Source: an uncultured Clostridia bacterium (GTDB lineage Bacteria > Bacillota > Clostridia > Christensenellales > CAG-917). From it: 64,000 nt of DNA. Position 1 is the first letter of the stretch. The number at the start of each line of letters is the position of its first letter. Positions 40,883-49,724 of this stretch are shown one piece after another. Below the pieces are notes generated by a model. That model searched no databases. It was not told the origin of the DNA and saw nothing but the letters and a program-made list of their open reading frames with translations. Made by a program: the position numbers and the translations under genes. The stretch is taken from the NCBI GenBank assembly GCA_944332995.1, contig CALVKR010000001.1, positions 124,001 to 188,000 of the forward strand, given 5' to 3'.

Positions 40883-42597
40883 TTTTTACCTCCCCTGATT
40901 GCTCCGAATTTGCAAAGCTGACTGCAAACGGCGCAACCTACGCATTGCGTGGGATTTATTATCACGTTTCCTTCTTTTTGTTTTTCAATTGCGGGACAGC
41001 CTATCTTGAGGCACGCTCCGCATTTTTTACAATCCTCGACGTAAAGCGGCGCAGGATAATTTCTGTTTAAAAGAGCGCACGGTCTTTGGCAGATGACAAC
41101 GGATACCGCCTGCTCGTCTACCGCCGCTTTAACGGCGTTTTCAACCGCCTTTAAATCGTATGCGTCTACAACGTTTATACTCTTTGCTCCACAAGAGCGG
41201 CAAACGTCTACAAGGTTTAATATGGGCGCCGGCTCTCCCTTCAGAGTCTTTCCCGTCGCAGGGTGATCCTGATGACCCGTCATACCCGTCGTGGAATTGT
41301 CAAGTATTATAAGCGTAAGATTTGACTTGTTGTAAACTGCGTCGATAAGTCCGGTTATTCCGCTGTGAATAAACGTGGAATCGCCTATGACGGAAACGAC
41401 TTTTTTTGCCGCTTCCTCGCCCAAAGCCTTTTTAAATCCGTGAGCGATGCCTATTGAGGCTCCCATACATAACACGGTATCGACAGCCGACAGAGGCGCA
41501 CCCGCTCCGAGAGTGTAGCAACCTATATCCGCCGAAACGGTAAGCCCGAGCTTTTTGAGGACGTAAAATACTCCTCTGTGAGGACAGCCTGCGCAAAGGA
41601 CGGGAGGCCTTACGGGAAGGTCAAGCGATACGTTTTCCTTTTTCTCTGAGAGAAGTTTTTCTTTTATGATTGCAACGGAAAGCTCCCCTTGAACGGAGAA
41701 TATGTTTTTACCCTCGCACTCAATACCGTTGGCTTTCAGTGCGTTTTCTATAACAGGCTCGAGTTCTTCGACAACGACAAGTCGTTTAACCGACCTTGCA
41801 AATTTTTTGATTGCTTCAATAGGCAAAGGATATACCATACCGAGTTTAAATACAGACGCATTGGGCATAGCCTCTTTTACGTATTGATAAACAACGCCGC
41901 TGCATACGATACCTATTGAATTGTCGCCCTTTTCCTCTCTGTTGATATCAAAACTTTCCACGTCGGCTTTGAGGCGGTTTTCCCTCTCCTCGACTTTGAC
42001 GTGTCTGCCGATTGCCGACGACGGCATCATCGTATATTTTGTTATGTCTTTTGCATAGGGCTTTATCTCGACTTCACGTCTTTGAGCCTCCTCTACAAAA
42101 CTCTGAGAGTGCGCAAGACGGGTGGTCGTTCTCAAAAAAACGGGAGTGTCGTATTTTTCCGAAAGCTCGAAAGCGAGCGATGTAAACTCTTTTGCCTCGG
42201 CGCTGTCCGACGGCTCGAGCATGGGGATATGTGCGCTTAAGGCGTAATATCTCGAATCCTGTTCGTTCTGCGACGAGTGCATACCGGGATCGTCCGCCAC
42301 AAGAATGACAAGACCGCCGTTGACGCCTGTATATGCCGCCGTAAACATGGGGTCTGCCGCCACGTTGACTCCTACGTGCTTCATGCACACCATTGCTCTC
42401 GCTCCCGCATAAGAAGCTCCGACAGCCACTTCAAAAGCGACTTTTTCGTTCGGCGCCCATTCTGCGTAAACTTCGTCGTATTTTGCGACTGTTTCCGTCA
42501 CCTCGGTGGACGGCGTTCCGGGATAGGCAGCAACAAGCTTGACGCCCGCTTCATACGCTCCCCTTGCAATCGCTTCGTTACCCAACATCAATTTCAT
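40879..42597 (-). CDS. iorA: Indolepyruvate ferredoxin oxidoreductase, alpha subunit
   Basis: The large catalytic subunit, 572 residues. The N-terminal pyrimidine-binding domain begins GNEAIARGAYEAGVKLVAAY. The middle domain (about 180-300) is typical of 2-oxoacid oxidoreductases. The thiamine-diphosphate site is GDSTFIHSGITGL with the following LIILDNSTTGMTGHQDHP (about 400-440). Two C-terminal [4Fe-4S] motifs, CKKCGACLKIGC and CVGCAVCSQLC (about 530-565), pass electrons to ferredoxin. Reduced ferredoxin so formed is a substrate of the hydrogenase encoded 30 kb away. AGGAGAAAAC precedes the ATG. It is placed between the two paaK genes. Confidence 0.96.
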   Translation of the reverse strand: MKLMLGNEAIARGAYEAGVKLVAAYPGTPSTEVTETVAKYDEVYAEWAPNEKVAFEVAVGASYAGARAMVCMKHVGVNVAADPMFTAAYTGVNGGLVILVADDPGMHSSQNEQDSRYYALSAHIPMLEPSDSAEAKEFTSLAFELSEKYDTPVFLRTTTRLAHSQSFVEEAQRREVEIKPYAKDITKYTMMPSSAIGRHVKVEERENRLKADVESFDINREEKGDNSIGIVCSGVVYQYVKEAMPNASVFKLGMVYPLPIEAIKKFARSVKRLVVVEELEPVIENALKANGIECEGKNIFSVQGELSVAIIKEKLLSEKKENVSLDLPVRPPVLCAGCPHRGVFYVLKKLGLTVSADIGCYTLGAGAPLSAVDTVLCMGASIGIAHGFKKALGEEAAKKVVSVIGDSTFIHSGITGLIDAVYNKSNLTLIILDNSTTGMTGHQDHPATGKTLKGEPAPILNLVDVCRSCGAKSINVVDAYDLKAVENAVKAAVDEQAVSVVICQRPCALLNRNYPAPLYVEDCKKCGACLKIGCPAIEKQKEGNVIINPTQCVGCAVCSQLCKFGAIRGGKK

Positions 42598-42617
42598 TGT
42601 TTTCTCCTAAGTTGTGA

Positions 42618-43916
42618 CTAAATTTTTCTTAAATCGGTAACTCTTTTTGCTTTACCTTCATATCTTTTCAAGGTGAGAGGCTCGACAAGTTTGACGACGG
42701 CGTCGATTTGCAAAACCGTCTTTAAATTGTGTCTTATCTTCGCCCTTAATTCCTCGAGTTTTTTGTAGTTGTCGAGCAAGCCTAAGTCCGCCACTTCGAC
42801 GCTGACTTCGAGTTTGTCCATATAGTTTTCCCTCGTGACGACTATCTCGTAACTGCTTCCCACTTCGGGAATATCCATGAGCACGCCCTCAATCTGCGAC
42901 GGGAAGACGTTGACTCCTCTTATGACGAGCATATCGTCCGTTCTGCCCTGGAATTTGTCAAGACGGCGCATAGTTCTGCCGCACGGACAGGTGCCGGGAA
43001 TTATCCTCGTTATATCCTTCGTCCTGTATCTGAGTATCGGCATAGCCTCTTTTGAAAGTGCCGTTATAACGAGTTCTCCGTATTCGCCGTCGGGGACAGG
43101 TTCAAAGGTTTCGGGGTTTAATATTTCTACAAAGAAATAATCCTCGTTTACGTGAAGTCCCTGCTTATAGGTGCACTCCCCTGCGACGCCCGGTCCTATT
43201 ATCTCGGACAGTCCGTAGTTATCTGTAGAAAGAACGTGAAGTCTTCTTTCAAGCTCGTTGTGCATTTCAACGCTCGAAGCCTCCGAGCCGAAAAGACCGA
43301 CTCTCAGTTTAAAATCGTTTATGTCAAGTCCCATCTTCTCTATCATCTCGGCGATGTAGAGAGCGTATGACGGAGTAGCAACGAGCACCGTGGCTCCGAG
43401 GTCCTTTAAAAGCATAATCTGCCTTTCCGTGTTTCCGCTAGAGGCAGGAATAACCGTAGCTCCCACCTTTTCCATACCCTGGTGAAGACCGAGCGCTCCG
43501 GTAAACAAGCCGTAGCCGAAAGATATCTGAACGACATCCTTTTTGGTGACGCCCGCCATGGTGATGAGCCTTGCCATGCACTCCGACCACATTTCGAGGT
43601 CGTTTTTAGTGTAGGTAACGACGGTCGGCTTGCCGCTCGTTCCGCTCGAGGCGTGTATCCTTGCAATATCTTCCATGGGGACGGCGTTGAGACCGTAAGG
43701 ATAGTTATCCCTCAAATCCGTCTTTACGGTAAACGGAATCTTGCGAATATCGTCAAGTGTTTGAATATCCGACGGCTTAAGACCGTTTTTATCAAACATA
43801 TTTTTGTAAAACTTTGAATTGTTATAGGCGTATTCCACCGCCTTTTTTAGTTTTGCGAGTTGAAGTTTTTTTACCTCTTCAACGGGCATCGTTTCAATTT
43901 TCTCGTCGTAAAACAT
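42618..43916 (-). CDS. paaK: Phenylacetate-CoA ligase, copy 1
   Basis: A second AMP-forming aryl-acetate CoA ligase of 432 residues. The ATP loop is HASSGTSGKPTVVTYT (about 89-104). GYGLFTGALGLHQG, YGLSEIIGPG and RTKDIT follow, and the hinge is RTDDMLVIRGVNVFPSQIE. In place of the Cys pair of copy 2 it has CPCGRTMRR. The two copies flank iorAB and may prefer different aryl groups (for example phenylacetate and indoleacetate), or have opposing roles in acid activation and thioester release. GAGGGG precedes the ATG. The gene starts 15 bases after the hydratase stop. Confidence 0.93.
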   Translation of the reverse strand: MFYDEKIETMPVEEVKKLQLAKLKKAVEYAYNNSKFYKNMFDKNGLKPSDIQTLDDIRKIPFTVKTDLRDNYPYGLNAVPMEDIARIHASSGTSGKPTVVTYTKNDLEMWSECMARLITMAGVTKKDVVQISFGYGLFTGALGLHQGMEKVGATVIPASSGNTERQIMLLKDLGATVLVATPSYALYIAEMIEKMGLDINDFKLRVGLFGSEASSVEMHNELERRLHVLSTDNYGLSEIIGPGVAGECTYKQGLHVNEDYFFVEILNPETFEPVPDGEYGELVITALSKEAMPILRYRTKDITRIIPGTCPCGRTMRRLDKFQGRTDDMLVIRGVNVFPSQIEGVLMDIPEVGSSYEIVVTRENYMDKLEVSVEVADLGLLDNYKKLEELRAKIRHNLKTVLQIDAVVKLVEPLTLKRYEGKAKRVTDLRKI

Positions 43917-43931
43917 TTTCCCCTCTTTTTA

Positions 43932-46157
43932 TCAGGCGTAATAATTTATAAGACAGCCCTTTAAAATAATATCCTTTTCGTCGTCGGTCAACGGGTCGAT
44001 ATGAAGTTTGAAAGCAGAAACCTTATCTTCTCTGACGAGCAACGCCTCAAATTCCGTATCACCCCGCTTGAGTTTTTCCGCAACGTCCTTGACGACGATA
44101 ACGTCGTTTAAATTGTATTCGATATCCTTAGTGAGGAAAGGTATCATTCCCCAATTTATGAGATTGCTGCGATATCTCTTAGTGGCATATTCGCTTGCAA
44201 GGTTGGCTACTCCGCCGAGCACTCTCTGACAGCTTGCAGCCTGTTCTCTTGCGCTTCCGTCACCAGGTTTGACGGCGTAAATGACGCTTCCGTAAGAGAG
44301 GTCTGACGTATCCACGCCCGCAAGAGCGAGAGTCGCCTCAACCTGCTCGTTTATCTTACCTTCCAAAATATCCTTGTTTTCCTTTTTGACCGCTTTTGCC
44401 CTTTGAACGTATTCAGGCACCTTTCTCGAAAGCGCAAACTCCGCAAGGCGCAGAGGATTGCTTCTGTATGAGCTCGTCTCACCCGACGGAATGAGCTCGT
44501 CGGTCGTAGTGACGGGGTCTTTTATCACGGCAACCACTTTCATGGCAAGATTGTCTTTGAGCGGTTCGATTGTCGGCCAATCTGCGATATTGGGACCGTA
44601 AACGAGTTCCGCTTTTCCGTCCGCCTTTTTAAAGCCGTTATATACTCTGTTTTCGTAAATTGTTTTGTCAAAAGTAAATTTCGGCACCGTTTCGTCAAAA
44701 TCCACTTCAGTGGCAGGAGTGAGGCAACCGCCGTTGATTGCCGTTGCGGCAATGGAACGGGCGTCCATCAAGGCTACGGAAGCTATTTGCTTTTCGCCCG
44801 GCTTAGAGCCCTCTCTTGACATAAAGTTTCTTGTGGTATGCCTTATCGAAAGTCCGTTGTTGCAAGGCACGTCGCCTGCTCCGAAACACGGTCCGCAGAA
44901 TGCAGGTTTGACAATGGCGCCCGACTTAATCATTTTCGCCACCGCTCCGTTTTCGACAAGTTTTAGCATTGTGGGCTGAGAGCCGGGATATATTGAAAGC
45001 GCAAAAGCGTCGCTTCCCACTTTTCCGTGCTCGAGAATGCTCGCAACCTGGCAGAGGTTATCGTAAGTTCCGCCCGAACAGCCGGCTACCACGCCTTGGG
45101 AAACTTTTACCTTTTTGCCGACAATCTTATCGGTGAGGTTAAACACCACTCTGTCGCCAATCTGTTTTTGGCACTCTATTTCGCACTCTCTAAGTATATC
45201 CAAGGCATTTTCGTTCAGCTCCTTTATGGTGAAAGCGTTTGAAGGATGAAAAGGAAGCGCTATCATAGGCTCGATTTTATCAAGCTCGACGTATACAGCG
45301 CCGTCGTATCTTGCACCTTCATCCGGCGATACTTCCTTATATTCGTCCGCCCTCAAATATTCCGAAAGATACTCTTTTACCGCATCGTCCGTTTTCCATA
45401 TCGACGAAAGGCATGTCGTTTCCGTTGTCATGACGTCGATAGCGTTGCGGTATTCAACGCTGAGATTTGAAATTCCGTCGCCGATAAATTCCATAACCTT
45501 GTTTTTTACGAAACCGCATTTAAACACGGCTTTGATAATGGCAAGAGCAACGTCCTGAGGACCTACGCCCTTCTTTGGTTTGCCCGTCATATAAATGGCT
45601 ATGACCTCGGGGCGGTTTATATCGTAAGTTCTGTTTAAAAGCTGTTTGACAAGCTCAGGTCCGCCCTCGCCTATCGCCATCGTTCCGAGCGCTCCGTAAC
45701 GGGTGTGCGAGTCGCTACCCAAAATCATTTTATAAGGAGCGGCAAACATTTCTCTCATATAGCTGTGAATTACCGCCTCGTTTGCAGGAACGAAAATTCC
45801 GCCGTATTTCTTTGCCGCCGAAAGTCCGAAAAGGTGGTCGTCCTCGTTTATCGTTCCGCCCACTGCGCAGAGAGAATTGTGACAGTTTGTCAGCACGTAT
45901 GGAATGGGAAATTCTTTAAGTCCCGACGCTTTGGCCGTCTGAATGATACCGACGTAAGTTATATCGTGAGAAGCGAGTGCGTCAAATTTTATCCTGTAAT
46001 GACTGTCGTCCTCGCCTACGTTGTGGCTAGACATAATTTTGTATGCCATAGTCTTTTTGTAGTCGTCGTCGCTAACTGTGTTTTTTGCTTTGAATTCGTC
46101 AAAAGTTACGAGTTTCCCCTTGGAAAGATAGACGGGTTGGTCAACGAGTTTTAACAT
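43932..46157 (-). CDS. Aconitase-family hydratase (YbhJ-like)
   Basis: A 741-residue member of the aconitase superfamily, close in layout to Escherichia coli YbhJ rather than to citrate-cycle aconitase. It includes NCHNSLCAVGG (about 91), the substrate/cluster loop ILGSDSHTRYGALG (about 149-162), cluster cysteine candidates in VVAGCSGGTYDN and FCGPCFGAGDVPCNNG (about 400-430), and the swivel-domain YRSNLINWGMIPF. The [4Fe-4S] cluster is probably intact, but the substrate is unknown. Being the first gene of an aryl-acid operon is unexpected. I start at the ATG five bases after GAGG rather than the GTG two codons earlier, which overlaps it. Confidence 0.85.
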   Translation of the reverse strand: MLKLVDQPVYLSKGKLVTFDEFKAKNTVSDDDYKKTMAYKIMSSHNVGEDDSHYRIKFDALASHDITYVGIIQTAKASGLKEFPIPYVLTNCHNSLCAVGGTINEDDHLFGLSAAKKYGGIFVPANEAVIHSYMREMFAAPYKMILGSDSHTRYGALGTMAIGEGGPELVKQLLNRTYDINRPEVIAIYMTGKPKKGVGPQDVALAIIKAVFKCGFVKNKVMEFIGDGISNLSVEYRNAIDVMTTETTCLSSIWKTDDAVKEYLSEYLRADEYKEVSPDEGARYDGAVYVELDKIEPMIALPFHPSNAFTIKELNENALDILRECEIECQKQIGDRVVFNLTDKIVGKKVKVSQGVVAGCSGGTYDNLCQVASILEHGKVGSDAFALSIYPGSQPTMLKLVENGAVAKMIKSGAIVKPAFCGPCFGAGDVPCNNGLSIRHTTRNFMSREGSKPGEKQIASVALMDARSIAATAINGGCLTPATEVDFDETVPKFTFDKTIYENRVYNGFKKADGKAELVYGPNIADWPTIEPLKDNLAMKVVAVIKDPVTTTDELIPSGETSSYRSNPLRLAEFALSRKVPEYVQRAKAVKKENKDILEGKINEQVEATLALAGVDTSDLSYGSVIYAVKPGDGSAREQAASCQRVLGGVANLASEYATKRYRSNLINWGMIPFLTKDIEYNLNDVIVVKDVAEKLKRGDTEFEALLVREDKVSAFKLHIDPLTDDEKDIILKGCLINYYA

Positions 46158-46302
46158 TTGCACCTCAAAAAATATTTAATGATTTTAAATTTAAACAGCA
46201 ATTTTCGTCTTGTCGAATTGAAAAAGGTCATTGAAATAAATTGCAATTTCATAATGCCGAACGAAAATCTTAAGTTAAATTTAATATAAATTTATAATAT
46301 AT

Positions 46303-46331
46303 ATTTTATACTTTATACGGTAAATAGTCAA
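46303..46331 (-). promoter_or_regulatory. Promoter of the hydratase-paaK-ior operon
   Basis: On the minus strand TTGACT (46326-46331), a 17-base spacer and TAAAAT (46303-46308). Confidence 0.6.
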
Positions 46332-46454
46332 TCAAATGCTGTTTGATAAAACATTTTAAATAGGCAGTTTAAATACGTCTTTTGCCGCAAACGACAAAAT
46401 CGCATCAAATCGCACAAAAACAACATTATTTATCAATAAAAATCGTAACGCCGA

Positions 46455-46483
46455 TTGCAACGAATCAAAATGTATGCTATAAT
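46455..46483 (+). promoter_or_regulatory. Promoter of the PH-domain membrane protein
   Basis: TTGCAA (46455-46460), a 17-base spacer and TATAAT (46478-46483), about 20 bases before the ATG at 46503. The promoter lies inside the longest open frame, which supports the later start. Confidence 0.7.
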
Positions 46484-46502
46484 CGCATCTAAGGAGATAA
46501 CT

Positions 46503-46976
46503 ATGAAATTTAAATTCTCATTCGGAAAATTTCAGCTTGCATTGCTTATTATAGTCGTTATACTGTCGCTGGCGGCAATCATCGTAAATTCGCTCTTTAT
46601 TGCAGGCGTCGGCACATTGAGGACTTATGCGCCTGCCATAGCGGGAACGTCGATTGCCTGTTCCGCTTTGATTTTCATCTTTGCGCTTTTAGTGCTCTTT
46701 AACAGCTACTACAAAATTGCAGACGGACGCATCAGCATGGTGCTCGGCTTTCTCCCCTCAAAAATAGATGTGTCTACCGTCACCGATATCAAAAAGGACG
46801 CCGTTAAAAAAGATATATTCGTCCTTTACGGCGGACAGTCATTAAAAATAATCATAAAGGAAAAAGACGGCGACGCTTTCGTGGAGGAACTCAGAAAACA
46901 AAATCCTGCCATCATCTTTTCCTATTTCAACGTCCCCGAAGATAAACCGGAAGACGGAGAAGACAAAAACAAGTAA
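46503..46976 (+). CDS. Small membrane protein with bacterial PH-like domain
   Basis: A 157-residue protein with two transmembrane helices (about 10-32 and 42-66) followed by a cytoplasmic domain. Its pattern YYKIADGRISMVLGFLPSKI ... DIKKDAVKKDIFVLY matches bacterial PH-like domains found in many small Firmicute membrane proteins of unknown role. The tail is acidic and Lys-rich. The start at 46503 is preferred to 46455 because AAGGAG lies six bases before it and the promoter overlaps the longer version. A single-gene unit. Confidence 0.75.
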   Translation: MKFKFSFGKFQLALLIIVVILSLAAIIVNSLFIAGVGTLRTYAPAIAGTSIACSALIFIFALLVLFNSYYKIADGRISMVLGFLPSKIDVSTVTDIKKDAVKKDIFVLYGGQSLKIIIKEKDGDAFVEELRKQNPAIIFSYFNVPEDKPEDGEDKNK

Positions 46977-47486
46977 ATACGGCAAACAAATTTATCCTTA
47001 AACTTCAATCTATTCATAAACAAATATATAATAAACACTAATTTGAGTTTAAATGAATTTAAGTCTGTACATACGCTATTTAAGGCAAAACAAATCGCAC
47101 ATTTATAGCGGCGAAAAATAGCAAATAGCTTCAAGCTGTAAATAATGTAAAATTGCAAACGGCTCAATGCCTTTATCTCTAAAAACTACGATTGGCGCCA
47201 AGCCGCACATATCGAAATTCTATAAGAAAATAAAGCAACAAACGGCAAAAAGCTAAAACATCTCAAAGGTGCGAACGGATTAAGCCGCGAATAGCGCAAA
47301 ATTTAAAGGTGAAAAAATCAAAATATATAAGCAAGAAACCGCCGACTATATCGGCGGTTTTATTTATAATTGACAATGCCGTCTATGAAGTTTTACCGAC
47401 TTAAAGCAGGCGAAATCAAAAAATATTAAACGAAAACTTTATACCTTTTATCAAGCGGAAAACGTCAGACAAAGGCAAGTAGCAAC
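46977..47486. other. Gene-free spacer between convergent genes
   Basis: About 510 bases. The only clear element is a terminator at 47336-47366. The rest has repeated A-rich words (GCAAAT, GCAAAC, AAAGC) but no ordered array. Confidence 0.6.
47336..47366 (+). terminator. Rho-independent terminator
   Basis: AAACCGCCGA (47336-47345) pairs with TCGGCGGTTT (47351-47360) around CTATA and is followed by TATTTAT. It lies 360 bases after the nearest plus-strand gene, and may serve both convergent genes. Confidence 0.7.
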
Positions 47487-48773
47487 TTATTCTTTTTCCT
47501 TGGGAATTTCTTCTCCGAGCAAAAGTTTGTCGTATTGCTCCTGCGTGATTTTAACCGCTTTAGTGCCAAGTTTGTTGGGCGATTCCAAAAAGCCCATTTC
47601 GTCCATTGTTCTGATAATGGCTTTGGCAAGCGACTTTGTAATTCCGAGATGTATCTGAAGCGTGCTGGCAGAAATTCTCTCGCCGCTCATACCTATTTTT
47701 AAAGCCTCGTAAAATGCGGGATTTGCAAGCACTTCTTCCCTTGTGGATTCAAAAGTAATTTCTCTTATGTTTTTATTGAGCTTGCGCTCCTCAAAAGCGA
47801 GCTGTTCGGGAGTGAGCTGTTCTTCCTGTCTCATACCGAAATCGACTGTATCGACAACGGTAACGGAATCGGTGTAAAATTTGAGTTTGTTTATTTTATA
47901 ATAGCTGACGAGCTCGACTATTCTGAGCATAACGTAGCTTATCGACGGAGCGAGGAAGCTCATAAGTCCGAAAGTGAACAACCCGACAACCGTAACGAGG
48001 AAATACAGACAGAAATATATGCAAGCGTATAACAGCATGAGTTTTCCGAAATCGGGTTTGACAAATTTAAAGCTGTTTTTTAAAGCCTTAAAGACGCCTT
48101 CGTCGGGATGAAAAATCAAACGAGGTATCCACCCGGAAAAACAGGTCTGTCTTATCGACGCCAAAACCAGACCTATGACCAGCATAAGTCCCAAGCCGAA
48201 ATATCCCAAAATCTGAACCTCGCTGATAAGGAAATATATTCCGTATCCGAGCCCTACCAAAACGCCCAAAATGCAAAGGTCTATCGGGAAAAACACGACT
48301 ATCTTGGCAAGCGAATATCTTACCGACCTGCGGAAGTTCAGCGCAAAATTGGACAGATACCCGTATTTGAGGTTGGAAGCCATCGAGTTGTTTATGATAT
48401 CGGCAATAGGCATACTGCTGAGCGTAAACAAAAACAGATATAACAGATAAATAAAAATAACTATCGTTACCAAAGCGGGGATAAACCAATTTAAACTGAT
48501 TATATAGTTTATCATATCCCCTACGTCGTCTTTAAGGAGGGAAAACGTATCGTAAAGCGACGCATTCCCTTTGATGAATCCGTTAGCGTGATCGGTGAAA
48601 TTTGAAACAATCGTGCCGACAGCCTCGCCCGAAAGAAACAAATTCATTATTGGCGCAAAAATACCTACCGCAATAGCGGCGACAATCAAAGTGATGACCA
48701 CGATGTATAAAAACACCTTAAAAGTCAGACTGAAATTGGATATTAAAATCGAACCTGCCTGTTTAAACTCCAT
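47487..48773 (-). CDS. Polytopic membrane protein with C-terminal winged-helix domain
   Basis: A 428-residue protein I cannot assign to a named family. Six or so transmembrane helices fill residues 15-290. A charged linker (EEQLTPEQLAFEERKLNKNI) leads to a C-terminal soluble domain (about 350-420). There, ISASTLQIHLGITKSLAKAI and RTMDEMGFLES resemble the FtsK gamma winged helix, which reads short DNA motifs. That likeness is by eye only. AAGGAGTAACCT precedes the ATG. The next gene upstream is another polytopic protein three bases away, so the two probably form a membrane complex. Confidence 0.72.
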   Translation of the reverse strand: MEFKQAGSILISNFSLTFKVFLYIVVITLIVAAIAVGIFAPIMNLFLSGEAVGTIVSNFTDHANGFIKGNASLYDTFSLLKDDVGDMINYIISLNWFIPALVTIVIFIYLLYLFLFTLSSMPIADIINNSMASNLKYGYLSNFALNFRRSVRYSLAKIVVFFPIDLCILGVLVGLGYGIYFLISEVQILGYFGLGLMLVIGLVLASIRQTCFSGWIPRLIFHPDEGVFKALKNSFKFVKPDFGKLMLLYACIYFCLYFLVTVVGLFTFGLMSFLAPSISYVMLRIVELVSYYKINKLKFYTDSVTVVDTVDFGMRQEEQLTPEQLAFEERKLNKNIREITFESTREEVLANPAFYEALKIGMSGERISASTLQIHLGITKSLAKAIIRTMDEMGFLESPNKLGTKAVKITQEQYDKLLLGEEIPKEKE

Positions 48774-48776
48774 AGG

Positions 48777-49652
48777 TTACTCCTTATCGTCTTTATCCGT
48801 TTCGATAGGTTTGTTTTTTATCTTCCAAATATTGATTTTTCTCTTTTTAATCTGGTCCATACGTTCGAGCCCCGTTACGTCGTAAAAAATGGTATACATA
48901 AGTATAATGTAAAACATATATACGAGCAATACGGAGAGAGCGTCGAGGACGTAGCCTATCATAAAGCTCCAATCAAAGAGCGAATTTAAAAGCATGATGA
49001 CGTAAAACGGCAAAAACAGGAATATGATGTTCATTGCAATTTTGGTGATAGAGCCTTTAATTTGCGCAAACGACATTCTGAAAGCGTTGCCGGACGTCAA
49101 ACCGGTATGGAGCATGAAAGGCGGCCAAAGTATCATAATCGATACCGCTATCGTAAGAAGGATACCGATGATAAACAGCGTGAAAAAGCACAAAACATAA
49201 AACGACGTATACGTTTTTGCAACCGTTGCCCAAAGTATAAAGAACAGCAGACACAGCACCTCGAAAACAAGATAGAGGAAAAACATTGCCATAACGAAAC
49301 GGAACGCCGTTGATATATTATAATTCATTCTGACGTTTATACGCTTGATACTCAGCGTAAAATCGCCCGTCCTCATGTGTCTGTCTATCGCCCCGAACAA
49401 TATGGCGGTCAAAAATACGGCCAAAAACAGCCCTATGATGCCCACCCAAATGTAGCGGTAGTCAAATCCGAAAAGGCGCAAAAACAAATGCATATAGCCG
49501 TTCGGATCCTGTAGCTGCATATGAGTGAGAATGTCAAGCAGGCTCGACGGCGAAAGGATAAACGGTATCAAAAAAGACGGCACGGCCATCAAGAGCATAT
49601 ACAGCATGCCCTTTGAGAAAAAATATTTCCAAGTAGATTTAAAATATCCCAT
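48777..49652 (-). CDS. Polytopic membrane protein, partner of the winged-helix protein
   Basis: A 291-residue integral-membrane protein with about six transmembrane helices and a basic, then acidic, cytoplasmic C-terminus (RMDQIKKRKINIWKIKNKP). I do not recognise the family. It shares a general plan with the first 290 residues of the following gene, so they may be related. The ATG at 49652 is chosen over a TTG six codons upstream because GGAG lies six bases before it. It is separated from the next gene by three bases. Confidence 0.65.
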   Translation of the reverse strand: MGYFKSTWKYFFSKGMLYMLLMAVPSFLIPFILSPSSLLDILTHMQLQDPNGYMHLFLRLFGFDYRYIWVGIIGLFLAVFLTAILFGAIDRHMRTGDFTLSIKRINVRMNYNISTAFRFVMAMFFLYLVFEVLCLLFFILWATVAKTYTSFYVLCFFTLFIIGILLTIAVSIMILWPPFMLHTGLTSGNAFRMSFAQIKGSITKIAMNIIFLFLPFYVIMLLNSLFDWSFMIGYVLDALSVLLVYMFYIILMYTIFYDVTGLERMDQIKKRKINIWKIKNKPIETDKDDKE

Positions 49653-49724
49653 TTTCTTCTCCGTGCCCAAAGCCTTATTTGACCTTGAGCGCTCAAACTT
49701 TATAGCCGTGCCACGTCAAACGTA

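Larger units (their letters stand above)
46158..46502. other. Divergent promoter region
   Basis: About 345 bases between the aryl-acid operon (minus) and the PH-domain gene (plus). It holds a promoter for each. The roughly 140-base leader of the operon includes an AAATTGCAATTT palindrome (46233-46244), but no known riboswitch was recognised. Confidence 0.65.

Noticed and set aside
46455-46502. N-terminal extension of the PH-domain protein (start at 46455)
   Set aside because: The promoter boxes lie inside it and a strong AAGGAG supports the ATG at 46503.
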